Shown here: positions 20,004 through 28,714 of the stretch, piece by piece
How positions within the stretch are numbered: the stretch's first letter is position 1
Layout: the number at the start of each line of letters is the position of its first letter
NCBI GenBank assembly: GCA_001275005.1
Contig: JWZX01001788.1
Span: 1 to 45,021 of the forward strand
DNA: 45,021 bases
Reading direction: 5' to 3'
Source: Chrysochromulina tobinii
Lineage: Eukaryota; Haptophyta; Prymnesiales; Chrysochromulinaceae
Notes under the pieces: model-generated
Told to the model about the DNA's origin: nothing
The model's database searches: none
What the model saw: the letters and a program-made list of their open reading frames with translations, nothing else
Translations under genes and position numbers: made by a program

Positions 20004-20594
20004 CAGGAGGAGCAGTGGGCGCAGCAGGGCGACTCGCGTGCAGCGTCCGACGGCGAGGACCCTCTTGGCACGCCGACCGCACTCGCTAGCCCGCACGCCA
20101 TGGTCGCGGCCGGTGATGAGCTCTACATCGCGGAGTACGACGCTCACTGTGTGACGGTGCTCACCATGGCGCTCACCTTGCCGCATGCCGGCATCGAGGA
20201 TGCGTCCCTGCCGGCGTACGGTCTGCTGTGGGACGGGAGCGGTCGCGGCTGCCGTTGTATTGGGCGACGTGGCACGGCGCCCGGAGAGTTTGTGAACCCT
20301 GTCGGCGTGGCGGTGCACGAGCGGACCCTCTTCGTGTCCGAATTCACAGGGCGACGGCTGCAGGCGCTCACGCTCGGCGGCGTGCCCTTGTACCTGATCG
20401 CTGCACCATCTGGCGCGCGGCTACTCGGGCTGTGCGTCGGCCCCGAGCGCATCCACGCGGGCGACTTTGACAGCGATCAGGTGCACTGGTGGAGGCGGCC
20501 CGATGCATCGGTGGCGGTGGCGCCGCTGCGGCCGACACAACGCTCACAGGCGCGACGCTCGTCGTTTGAGGAGGACGATTTTAAGATGGTCTGA
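19017..20594 (+). CDS. PDZ-like / NHL-repeat beta-propeller protein with Gln/Glu-rich insert
   Basis: This 525-residue protein starts at ATG 19017. Residues 1-80 resemble a PDZ domain (HLASGDVVLSINGVRV is the usual GD-x-I-x-x-I/V-N-G strand). From about residue 105, NHL repeats follow: PCNVLRLPDGDVLVADAGGCRLQV, then NYPAGLCLAADGTSVYVADRGNCRVQL, NYPWGVALHNGRVYVTD, then later copies ending FVNPVGVAVHERTLFVSEFTGRRLQAL. Such propellers bind protein or RNA, and here the likely role is a scaffold. A low-complexity insert between blades (about 255-340) holds SQ, NESS, poly-Gln and alternating Glu-Gln. A 48-base segment at 19769-19816 inside this insert resembles the window's introner-like introns but is in frame, so I keep it as coding. 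The final RRSSFEEDDF tail is acidic and may be phosphorylated. Confidence 0.87.
19866..20003 (+). repeat. Compound microsatellite: (CAATCT)n, (CAG)10, (GAGCAG)n
   Basis: A hexamer run of caatct (19866-19896) is followed by ten CAG codons (19938-19967), then GAGCAG hexamers to about 20003. In frame they code Ser-Gln, poly-Gln and Glu-Gln tracts in a loop of the NHL propeller. Pure CAG units suggest length polymorphism. Confidence 0.9.
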
Positions 20595-21061
20595 GCCCCA
20601 AAGTCACAGCGATGCGACAGCTGCTGAGAAATTGAGAATACCGGGAAAAGCGTCGTCCGTTGAGATCGATAAACATTTATCGCACCTTCCTCAGAACGAT
20701 CGTACACAAGTTAGGGTTGACAAGTAAGGGTGTCCTGCTGCTGCTGCTGCTGCCGCCCAATTGGCTGTCCCTAGAGCACATCCCTCCGCAGTCCGCAGCT
20801 CCGCACCGGAACGGTCCGGAAGACGTGCCATCTGCTCAGCAGCAGATGGTCCCAAGGGCACGTGCAGGATCATGGGACGAAACACGATATACCCCAAGCT
20901 CACCCACGAGGCTCATTTACAAATTCCAAATTTGGAACGCGGTTTGAAAGGACGACGCGAGAGGAAGTGCGGGTCGACCTCATCTTCCTCGTCGCCTAGC
21001 TCCTCGGCGCGCTGCTCGACCAACTCGCCGTGCACTATCGCCAGCTTCATCAACCGTGCAT
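20595..21061. promoter_or_regulatory. Kinesin upstream region with CArG-type palindrome and hairpin
   Basis: This stretch of 467 bases separates the PDZ/NHL stop from the kinesin start. It contains a (CTG)6-like run (20737-20755), a perfect 9-bp hairpin at 20828-20849 (CCATCTGCT, CAGC loop, AGCAGATGG) and a perfect 14-bp palindrome TTCCAAATTTGGAA at 20924-20937. The palindrome's core, CCAAATTTGG, fits the CC(A/T)6GG MADS-box site, about 125 bases before the kinesin ATG. Function is inferred. Confidence 0.45.
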
Positions 21062-23722
21062 ATGCCCTCGGACCGCGTCACAGTCGCCGTGCGTGTGCGG
21101 CCGTGGCTTGGGACCGACCGCGGCGCGCGGCGCTGCAGCATCGCCGTGGATGGCAACGCAGCCGAGCTGCTCGATCCGCAGAATGGCGGGCGCCGCGCGC
21201 AGTTCTGCTTTGATCACTGCTTCGATTCACTCGCCACACTGGACGCGCAGGCAGACCAAGAGATCATCTTCGACACGCTCGCCGGTCGGCTGCTCACCTC
21301 CGCGGCAGATGGCTACAATGTGACCGTCTTTGCCTACGGGCAGACGGGTAGTGGCAAGTCTTACACGATGACTGGATCCTCCGCGGCTCCAGGCTTCACT
21401 CCTCGCTTCGTGTCGGCGCTTTGCGCCAACTGCGAGGCGGCTCGTCAAGCGAACCCACGATCGGAGTACGCCATCGAGGCGAGCTACCTCGAGATCTACA
21501 ATGAGACCATCCGCGACTTGCTCCTCCCGATACGCTCTGGCAAGGGTGGCAAAGGTGCGGGCGCAAGCCTGCGAGTGCGCGAGCATCCCCGCACGGGGCC
21601 GTACGTTGAGGACCTCTCCAAGATCGCGTGCAGCACAGCCGCGCAAGTGAGCACCCTGCTGGAGCATGGCAACTCGGTGCGAGCCGTGCGCGGGACGAAC
21701 ATGAATGCGGCCTCATCACGATCGCATGCCATCTTCTCGATCCGGCTGACGCAGCGCCAGCCCATCGACGCCGACGCTGACGAGGACGCGGCGCCGACCG
21801 CGGGCACGCCGTCGCGGGCGAGCATGATCGAGCGCGTGAGCAAGGTCCACCTTGTAGACCTGGCCGGATCCGAACGAGCCAAGCGAACTGGCGCAGCAGC
21901 GGTCGGCCGCGTTCAGCTGAGCGAGGCCGGTGCGATCAACAGCTCGCTCGCAACGCTCGGCGCGGTGATCAGCGCGCTCGCGGCGGCTGGCAGGCGCGGC
22001 ACGACGCACGTGCCGTACCGCGAGAGCGTGCTCACGTTCTTGCTGCGCGATGGGCTTGGCGGCAACGCACGCACGCTCATGTTGGCAACCGTCTCGCCAG
22101 CGGCCGTCGACTTCCAAGAGACGTGGTCGACGCTCCGGTATGCTGACAGCGCGAAGCGGATTGTGAATGAGGCACGCCCTAATTTGGACCCGACGCAGAC
22201 CCTCGTGCTTCAGCTCCGGGATGAGATCGACGAGCTGCGCGCTGCCCTTCGGAGGGGGAGCGGCAAGGGCGGAGGACCCGCCGATGCGGCGGCCATGGCC
22301 GCGGTACGCGAGGAGCTCGGTGTGAGTGAGAAGCTAATGGCGGAGGCGACGGAGACGTGGGAGATGAAGCTGCGTCGTGCGGCCGCGCTCGCAGAGGAGC
22401 GTGTGGGTGCCATCGAGGACCAGATGGCCGTGCTCGCACGGCAGCTCGCCGCGTCAGAGCAGGCACGTTGGCAGTCCGAGGCAGATAGGTCGCGGCTTGA
22501 GGCGTTGCTCCGTGCCCGAGGTGGGATGCACGATGAGGCAAGCGGCGAGGGCAACCACGGCAGCGGCGGCGGCGGCGGCAACAGGTTAGTCCGCGCTGAC
22601 GGCCACCTTGGTGCCGAAGAGCCCTGGCCTGGCGCCGCCAGTGGTGACCCTTCAGAAAACGAGGCCGGTGACGCGATGCCCCCAGAGTTTTCCGAATTGG
22701 AAGCCGCGCACCATCGGAGTGTTCTCGGAGCGACGCCGCCACTGGTGGCCATGCCCAAGCCGTCGGAGGTTTGGTACGCGGTGCCCGACCCGCAGGCGCC
22801 TTCGGACAAGTATTACTGGAACCCGGCGACCGGCGACACGACTTGGGAGCTGCCGCTGCACGCGCTCGTGTTCGCCACGGCGTCGGCTGATAGCCTCCCG
22901 GTTACCAATAGCCATGCGATGAGCCATGCGTGGGACACAAAGCCGCCCGGGGATGAGGGGGCAGCGCAGGCAGAGTCGGAGGCGAAGACGGAGAGGTTGG
23001 AGGTGGCGGCGAGATTGGAGGAGGCGGCGAGATTGGAGGAGGCGAGATTGGAGGAGGAGGCGAGATCGGAGCAGGCGGCGAGATCGGAGCAGGCGGCGAG
23101 ATCGGAGGAGGAGGCGAGATCGGAGGAGGTGGCGCTCCAGCATGTTGACGAAGTTGACGAAGTTGGCGAGGTGGACGAGGTGGATGAGATGCCCGCAGAG
23201 TTCCAACTGCCGCCTCAGCCGCGGATCACAGTCGTGTCGGACGCCTCGGTGGCGATGCCAGCCAGGTTCAACTGGACGGGCAGCGGTACCTGGACTGCGA
23301 TGCTGCAGGCAGCGCCCACAAGCGCCTTGGAGCCGGCGAGTCTGGGGCCGGCGAGTTTCAAAGGCAGTGTCGGTTGTACCCGCAAGGGCCACGGCAGCAG
23401 TAATGGCCACAGCAGCAGTAATGGCCACGGCAGCCACGCGAGTAAAGGCCGCTCTGTGGGAGTGATGACGCTGCCCAGCCAACCACTGCCGGACGATGTA
23501 GATACGACATTTCTCACGCGCACGTTGCAGCAGCTCGCGCGTAGGGAGCGGACGCTCTCCTCCCTGCGCGTGCAGCTCCAGCAGGCGGAAAAGATGGTCG
23601 CAGAGCCGACGGGCACCGCCGGCCACACAGCGCCGGGGACACGGCGCAAGTACCAGCGCATGGCCGCCGCGCTCAGATGGATTATTGTCAGCGGAGAGGA
23701 GGTCCTGTCACGTTCACAGTGA
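21062..23722 (+). CDS. N-terminal-motor kinesin with WW domain and coiled coils
   Basis: The start is ATG 21062 (MPSDRVTVAVRVRPW), giving 886 residues; the frame extends upstream only to a GTG. The motor (about 1-375) has VRVRPW, the P-loop GQTGSGKSYTMTG (93-105), switch I SSRSHAIFSI, switch II DLAGSERAKRTGA and the VPYRESVLTFLLRDGLGGNA segment. It is therefore a plus-end-type, N-terminal ATPase motor. After it, TQTLVLQLRDEIDELRAAL resembles the neck region of kinesin-3. A WW-like domain follows at about 22770-22860 (VWYAVPDPQAP, YYWNPATGDTTWELP), then a Glu/Ala repeat region (ARLEEEARSEQAARSE, VDEVDEV) and a C-terminal coiled coil. No FHA or PH domain is visible, which argues against a canonical kinesin-3. 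Cargo or partner binding through proline motifs is inferred. Confidence 0.93.
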   Translation: MPSDRVTVAVRVRPWLGTDRGARRCSIAVDGNAAELLDPQNGGRRAQFCFDHCFDSLATLDAQADQEIIFDTLAGRLLTSAADGYNVTVFAYGQTGSGKSYTMTGSSAAPGFTPRFVSALCANCEAARQANPRSEYAIEASYLEIYNETIRDLLLPIRSGKGGKGAGASLRVREHPRTGPYVEDLSKIACSTAAQVSTLLEHGNSVRAVRGTNMNAASSRSHAIFSIRLTQRQPIDADADEDAAPTAGTPSRASMIERVSKVHLVDLAGSERAKRTGAAAVGRVQLSEAGAINSSLATLGAVISALAAAGRRGTTHVPYRESVLTFLLRDGLGGNARTLMLATVSPAAVDFQETWSTLRYADSAKRIVNEARPNLDPTQTLVLQLRDEIDELRAALRRGSGKGGGPADAAAMAAVREELGVSEKLMAEATETWEMKLRRAAALAEERVGAIEDQMAVLARQLAASEQARWQSEADRSRLEALLRARGGMHDEASGEGNHGSGGGGGNRLVRADGHLGAEEPWPGAASGDPSENEAGDAMPPEFSELEAAHHRSVLGATPPLVAMPKPSEVWYAVPDPQAPSDKYYWNPATGDTTWELPLHALVFATASADSLPVTNSHAMSHAWDTKPPGDEGAAQAESEAKTERLEVAARLEEAARLEEARLEEEARSEQAARSEQAARSEEEARSEEVALQHVDEVDEVGEVDEVDEMPAEFQLPPQPRITVVSDASVAMPARFNWTGSGTWTAMLQAAPTSALEPASLGPASFKGSVGCTRKGHGSSNGHSSSNGHGSHASKGRSVGVMTLPSQPLPDDVDTTFLTRTLQQLARRERTLSSLRVQLQQAEKMVAEPTGTAGHTAPGTRRKYQRMAAALRWIIVSGEEVLSRSQ
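23000..23190 (+). repeat. Degenerate 15-bp repeats coding LEEAR/SEQAAR and VDE units
   Basis: Purine-rich units such as gagattggaggaggcg repeat in frame in the kinesin stalk, followed by gttgacgaa units. They code a highly charged, probably helical spacer. Confidence 0.8.
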
Positions 23723-23733
23723 CACTTGTGTCA
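23718..23733. terminator. Palindrome overlapping the kinesin stop codon (possible 3' processing signal)
   Basis: GTGACAC, two Ts, GTGTCAC form a perfect 7-bp inverted repeat that includes the TGA stop. A second symmetric string, ACCGGTACCGGTAC, follows at once. Eukaryotic 3' ends do not normally need such hairpins, so a termination role is speculative. Confidence 0.25.
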
Positions 23734-23923
23734 CCGGTACCGGTACATGTCGAGCTTAATTAATTAGCTCTAGGATCCGGGGTGCCGCATGAATCTCGCG
23801 GGTTCTTCCCTTCGTGAGCTACAGCCGTCCTCCTGATAGATGTGTCGGCGAGCCTTCTTCCGCCTTTTTGGCTTCGATTGACCAGGGTTCTGCCACAAGA
23901 CAAGGAGGTCTGCACGCACGCCT

Positions 23924-24508
23924 ATGTTGGCCTTGTTGGTGGCCGCAAGGCTGCCGCTGGCGTCGCTGGGCAGCTTACTGCCGCATCCGACAATTCTTGG
24001 CCGCAGCGGCGTCATTGCCATGACCATGCGGCCTCCACCACCGCCACCGCCGCCGCTCTCTCCTGCCCTGCTTGCTGCGGACGGTGCCGTCGTCGCGGGC
24101 TACTCAGTGTCGTGCAGCCTTGTCGGCTTGTTCACAAGTGGAGCATACCTCGAACCACCCATTGTCAGCTTCCAGGATGTCATCGACATCGCCTATGCAT
24201 TTGATGTCGCAGCAGCGCTGTCAATTGGATGGATGATCGCGAGCGCTGCAGTGGGTGCTGCCTCGAACGACTGGATAAGCCAAGACCACAGTGCCTCTCC
24301 GATCGGCCTGAGCAGAGTTCTTCCGGCCTGGCTGCTTGGTTGGCCTTTGGGTGTCGCACTAAAAGCTGCGGCTGCGCTCCAATTTGCGTCTTGGACCAAT
24401 TTGCCAACCATCGTGGATGCACACACAGCGTCGATGGATGGAGCAGGCCTGTTGCTCGTCGTGGCGATGTACCGAGCATCGTTGCTATGGTGGATAAATC
24501 GATGGTGA
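23924..24508 (+). CDS. Small membrane protein, DUF3054-like
   Basis: The frame codes 194 residues from ATG 23924. The first 18 residues are hydrophobic with one Arg and may be a signal or targeting peptide. A proline run (PPPPPPPP) follows, then three or four hydrophobic segments. The order is SPALLAADGAVVAGY, then DIAYAFDVAAALSIGWMIAS, then RVLPAWLLGWPLGVALKAAAA, then GAGLLLVVAMYRASLLWW. This resembles DUF3054 proteins of bacteria, algae and plants, in which an AxxxGxPLGxxxR-type helix is typical (here LLGWPLGVALK). Their function is unknown. I assign this by layout and short motifs only. Confidence 0.6.
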   Translation: MLALLVAARLPLASLGSLLPHPTILGRSGVIAMTMRPPPPPPPPLSPALLAADGAVVAGYSVSCSLVGLFTSGAYLEPPIVSFQDVIDIAYAFDVAAALSIGWMIASAAVGAASNDWISQDHSASPIGLSRVLPAWLLGWPLGVALKAAAALQFASWTNLPTIVDAHTASMDGAGLLLVVAMYRASLLWWINRW

Positions 24509-24839
24509 GATCACCATGTACAGCGTAGGGACTCTCGAGTACGACATCGCCCATTCACTCCAGAGAGTGCTCACAGAGTGCAAAACGACATGCAACTCGT
24601 ACGTATACAGTGATGAGACGGGTTGAGACGGGTTCGAAGAGGCACCGCCGCCCGGGGCGGTGAACCAGAACAACACCGGCTCCTCCGCACCGGGTTAGCG
24701 CGCAGTTACATGTTGCGGTGCCACCGGCCGCGCGACTTAGTTTAGACTCAGCGTGACTGTCGATTCCCTTTGCTGTTCACATTCACGCAGTCGCCTCTAC
24801 TTGAAGGAGAGTGACAGAGTGTGCTGTGGATCGAAGAAC
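24509..24839. other. Intergenic region upstream of the TLC-like gene
   Basis: These 330 bases contain no recognisable gene. A string with the look of a splice acceptor (ttcacattcacgcag) ends near 24790, so a non-coding or upstream exon of the TLC-like gene could lie here. Confidence 0.4.
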
Positions 24840-25481
24840 ATGACAGCCCGCCCGGACAGCCGACTGCGCCGCCTGATCTCGAACTGGCGTTCGCCTTTCT
24901 TGCCGCGCAAGAGCCTCCTCGATTGGCACGACGACTGGAACCTGGTTGCGCTCGGCGCTCTCAACGTTGCGCAGCTTTCCTGGTGGTGCGGACTTGTGAG
25001 TGGACCTGCGGCACTGAACGCCCTCTTTGTGGCCGACGCCCTCTACCTCATCGCCGACACGATGTGGCTCCTCTTTTTTCCGGACTGCGTCCCCGCGCGT
25101 GCTCGACCCACGCTTCTCATGCACCACTGCACCATTTGCTTTGCCATCCCGATGGCCGCTGGCCGGCCGGTGCTCATGCGCCACATGCTGCGAACATGGA
25201 TCGTCGAAGTGCACTCGTGGAACCACATTGCCACGCGCCGACTCCGCTCCGAGCGACTCGCCTCGTTTTGCCGTGATGTCAACAAGCCGCTGTTCGTTGC
25301 CATTCGCCTCGTGGCGTTCCCTCTCACCTGGTTCTCGTACTCGAGCGAGCGCCTGGCGCTGCCCACGGCGCTACTCGAGGCGCAAGCGCCGATGCGAGTG
25401 CACGCGCCGCTCAGCCTCGCGCAGCTGGCGCTCTACGGGCTGATGCTCAAGTGGGGGTATGACATGCTCGTGAAGTCGTGA
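24840..25481 (+). CDS. TLC (TRAM/LAG1/CLN8)-like membrane protein
   Basis: The frame from ATG 24840 codes 213 residues; upstream in-frame codons include only a GTG. After a basic N-terminus come several hydrophobic segments (NLVALGALNVAQLSWW, FVADALYLIADTMWLLFF, LLMHHCTICFAIPMAAG, PLFVAIRLVAFPLTWF and a C-terminal one). The HH pair in LMHHCTICFAIP, followed by VEVHSWNHIATRRL and DVNKPLFVAIRLVAFPL, matches the spacing of TLC proteins, where HH and a later E-x-S/H-x-x-N motif are conserved. TLC proteins act in sphingolipid or other membrane-lipid metabolism. Without the full ceramide-synthase Lag1p motif, a TMEM56 or CLN8-like role is more likely. Confidence 0.65.
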   Translation: MTARPDSRLRRLISNWRSPFLPRKSLLDWHDDWNLVALGALNVAQLSWWCGLVSGPAALNALFVADALYLIADTMWLLFFPDCVPARARPTLLMHHCTICFAIPMAAGRPVLMRHMLRTWIVEVHSWNHIATRRLRSERLASFCRDVNKPLFVAIRLVAFPLTWFSYSSERLALPTALLEAQAPMRVHAPLSLAQLALYGLMLKWGYDMLVKS

Positions 25482-25740
25482 TGGCCGCGATGTCCGATGA
25501 TGCACTGGAGAATGATGTGCGCTTAAGCGGGGGTTGTAGGATGTGGCTCCTCTGTGGTGGAGATGGAAGTGAAGGTGGGACAATGAGTCACGTATATTGT
25601 GAGGTTGGGAGTCTGTTTTCGAGGTAAACGGAGACTCAACGCCCGACATAGCGCTGAAGCCTTGCTTGCGCGAACGGCCTCCGAGCGCGCTCGAACGGCT
25701 TCTGTCGGGACGGTCTGTCGGCCCTCTCCCCACATCAGCC

Positions 25741-26385
25741 ATGGCTGATCGGGCGGCCAAGCTTGCGGCCCAGGAGGAGAAGGCACGGCGGGAGAAGGAG
25801 CGCCAAGAGTTCATGGCGGCGCAGGAGCTCGAGACGCTGCGGAGGGCCTTCAAGAGGTTAGACAAGAATGGCGACAAGGCCATTGATGTGGATGAGCTGC
25901 TGGCGGAGCTGGAGTTCTTGGGGCACTCGCTCAAGCCGAGCGAGGCCGCGCTTACCATCTGGGAGGTGGACGACGACGCGGATGGCGTCATCAACTGGGA
26001 TGAGTTCCGCCAGATATTCTTCCGCATCCGAGATGACTGCCAGGCTGGTGGCTGCGAGCCGCGCAAGCTCTTCTACGTCATCGAGTTCCTTATGAACGAC
26101 AAAAACTTGAGCGGCAGCATGGATCTCGACGAGTGCTGCACGCTGCTCTACGGGCGCTACGGCAAGGCCGTCATCGACGAGATCGTGACTGAGGTCTTTG
26201 CGGGCGTGGCTCCCGACCAGAAGTCGGTCTCCTTCTCGACCTTCGTGAATATCCAGAAGAAGGCCGCGAAGAAGATCAGCGACAGCTCAAGCGGCCTCGT
26301 ACTCAGCAGCGGCCGAATGCTGCCACAGGTCAAAGATCTCAAAGACCGGCTGGATCCGACACTCGCGCACCTGTTTCACAATTAG
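25741..26385 (+). CDS. EF-hand calcium-binding protein
   Basis: This 214-residue protein starts at ATG 25741 in a good context (cagccATGG). A basic, charged helix (AKLAAQEEKARREKERQEF) precedes two good EF-hand loops, DKNGDKAIDVDE and DDDADGVINWDE. A degenerate third loop (NDKNLSGSMDLDE, one residue long) and a fourth non-canonical region follow. The Asp and Glu at loop positions 1 and 12 are present in the first two. The C-terminal tail (LSSGRMLPQVKDLKDRLDP) is basic and unmatched. It resembles small EF-hand sensors of algal flagella and cytoskeleton, but no target can be named. Confidence 0.88.
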   Translation: MADRAAKLAAQEEKARREKERQEFMAAQELETLRRAFKRLDKNGDKAIDVDELLAELEFLGHSLKPSEAALTIWEVDDDADGVINWDEFRQIFFRIRDDCQAGGCEPRKLFYVIEFLMNDKNLSGSMDLDECCTLLYGRYGKAVIDEIVTEVFAGVAPDQKSVSFSTFVNIQKKAAKKISDSSSGLVLSSGRMLPQVKDLKDRLDPTLAHLFHN

Positions 26386-27260
26386 GGGAGGCACCGAGAA
26401 AAACGCCGAGGAACGGCAGCGGCGCTCGCCGACGGCGCACACACGTGCACTCGCCTCCAGAGTAGAGTGCCGTGGCGGCGGATGGCACGAGCTTCCCATG
26501 CCGGGGATCGTGTGTTCCGCGCCCAGCGCCGTGGAGGCGATGGTGCCGCGCACGCATGCATCCAGTCGTCGTCTCGTCGAGAGTGGACTGGAGAGAGCGC
26601 AGCGACGCTGGTGGTGGTTCGTTCAAAATCGAAAGAGTCTCGTGCGCAGCCAGCCAGCCAGTCAGTCAGTTACGCGCCACTGCGACGATGGTGTCAGCTG
26701 GCGATCACGATCTCGGGATCCGTTCACGAACGACGCACACGTCGCACGTCCTCACACGTATTTTTGACAGATGACCGCGTCATAATTTTCCAGCATGCCG
26801 GCAGCTGGCAATTACTGTGGAACGATTTGACATTTGACATGAATAATTTTCATATCGAAGTCCCACGAGAGGCCGCGCTGCCCCGCAGAGGATAGAGGAT
26901 TATAACCACAGTACCACACATGAAATGATAACACGAGACTGGCTGAACGATTATTTCCGAGTTCGCGCACCGGAGGGGCACCACGGCACCCCTGGTGCTT
27001 TTTACCCCGGTGGCGCCTGGGGGCAGTTGACAGAGTCGGCAGCCGGGTCGGCAGCGGAATAAAGTCATTTGATCGTCGCCCTTGATCGTCGGAGTGTGTG
27101 GTGACCGTGGGTGACCGCGACATAACTGACATTCTGACTGACTGACTACTGCGCGCTGAGTGTCCCATCCCGCTCGCCGTGCCTTTGTGTTTCACAACTG
27201 TTTCACAGCGCAACGATCGTCGGGAACACCGCGCCGCGGACCACTCAGCTGCGCTGCGAA
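26386..27260. other. Intergenic region (875 bp) upstream of the MORN gene
   Basis: The region is less GC-rich than coding DNA. It contains short tandem strings (cagccagccagccagtcagtcag at about 26648-26670; gactgactgact near 27137) and A/T-rich segments (26760-26850). Several open frames overlap without any domain. I see no gene, RNA or mobile element. Confidence 0.5.
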
Positions 27261-28142
27261 ATGCCTGTGACGGCGTCGTTCGGCGGCAACTCGGCACGCG
27301 GCAGTCCGTACGAATCGAGGGCGAAGACCGCCTTGTTTCTATCTTCGGTATATTCCAAGGGCTACGACGAAGCCCTCGCAGAGGAGGTCGAGCAGAAGGG
27401 CGCCAAGCTTGGCAGTGGTGTGTCGACAAACCTGTTGCAAGAAGGCTTCAAGGAGGACGTGCCACTTGTGCGCTGCGTGCCCATGTTTGGTGGGATCGTG
27501 ACCGATGAGAAGCTGAAATTGCATCATGACAAGCAGAACGAGTGGCTCAAATGTTGGGAACACTTTGCCACTATCACGCGATTCGGGGTGCTGGTGCTCG
27601 CTGGCGACGTGGCCAAGTTCCAGGCGTGGGCGACGAGCGAAGAGGGCAAGCTGGAGATGCAGTTCGTGCCGAAGGGACGCCTGTTCGTGTACATCGAAGG
27701 CGTCATCGTGGCGCTTGTCGAAGAGGGCGAGGCGACAGTCGAGACGGGCAAAGGCACGGTCATCTTTGCAGACGGCACGACGTACACCGGGGACGTCGAA
27801 GGCGGATTGAGGCATGGGATTGGCAGGACGCAGCTTGCCAATGGGGCCGTGACCACCGGCCAGTACGTTCACGGCGACCTGGTGCGCCTGATCGGAGGGG
27901 AGGGCAGTGTGTTGTCCGATCGCGCCATGAATCAGGATCTGTTGGATGACAAGCGGCTCGACGCGCTGATTGCGGCATCTGCAGCGGCCGACGCTGTGAT
28001 CGATCCGCAGTCAGACGCTGCGATGGGTTTGGCTCCGCTGCCACCGCCATCCTCGCTGTCCCCTTCTACACCTCGCGGGCCCAAGTCGCCGACACTGTCC
28101 CGGCAGGCCTCGACTTCAGACAACAGCCCCAACTACGCTTGA
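27261..28142 (+). CDS. MORN-repeat protein
   Basis: The product is 293 residues from ATG 27261. An N-terminal domain of about 150 residues has no family I recognise (includes LVRCVPMFGGIVTDEKLKLHH and WEHFATITRFGVLVLAGD). It is followed by two MORN-type repeats, GKGTVIFADGTTYTGDVEGG and RHGIGRTQLANGAVTTGQYVHGD. These match the G-x-G-x5-DG-x-x-Y-x-G pattern. The last 60 residues are Ser/Pro-rich (SLSPSTPRGPKSPTLSRQAS) with several SP and TP sites, so phosphoregulation is possible. MORN repeats bind membranes, phosphoinositides or flagellar partners. Two repeats is a small number. Confidence 0.72.
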   Translation: MPVTASFGGNSARGSPYESRAKTALFLSSVYSKGYDEALAEEVEQKGAKLGSGVSTNLLQEGFKEDVPLVRCVPMFGGIVTDEKLKLHHDKQNEWLKCWEHFATITRFGVLVLAGDVAKFQAWATSEEGKLEMQFVPKGRLFVYIEGVIVALVEEGEATVETGKGTVIFADGTTYTGDVEGGLRHGIGRTQLANGAVTTGQYVHGDLVRLIGGEGSVLSDRAMNQDLLDDKRLDALIAASAAADAVIDPQSDAAMGLAPLPPPSSLSPSTPRGPKSPTLSRQASTSDNSPNYA

Positions 28143-28714
28143 CAGGTCAACCTCGACTTGACAAAGCTATGCATCATGTTCAGTCAGCCAATCAGCCAGC
28201 CAGTGGAGTCAGTTCCTTTCCGCGAGATGTCACATGTCTATCGCATGCAAGTCTGCACACACCACACCCGACCAGGGCCACACCCCGGGAGGCAGGGTGC
28301 GTGCCGGGCTCGGCCCGGTCGGGTCGTTACGTTTTGCGGTGAATGTGTCGTAAACGAAGCGCGTTGTTTTCGTCTCGGCTTTCACGGCACCGTACTTATA
28401 GGAGCGAGGCGACACACACACGCGTGTGCATGTCACTCTGCGACTCTCGAGGCTCACGCTTCGCTTCCTAATGCGCGCCGTTGAATGTTGACATGTTGAG
28501 GGGGCCAGCCTCGAGAAGCAACCCCGTTCCTCGAGCGCAAGAGCAGGGGCCGTGCCAAGCGGCCCAGCTTGCGGCAGGGAGTGCCCTCGTCACGCATCCG
28601 CTGGCCCCTCGCGGACAGCAGGATGGCCACGTGGGCCCGTGATGTGAAGTCTACTCAAGCATACTCAAGCTCAGCACCAAGCTCAGCTCGTCGCATGGGT
28701 CATGTGCTCTCTTC
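28143..28714. other. Intergenic region between convergent MORN and zinc-finger genes
   Basis: This 3' flank of 572 bases starts with a cctcgacttgacaaagc copy of the border repeat (about 28151). No gene-like frame is supported and no RNA gene is recognised. Confidence 0.5.

Noticed and set aside
24753..24839. N-terminal extension of the TLC-like protein
   Set aside because: It starts at a GTG, not an ATG, and a splice-acceptor-like string lies within it.
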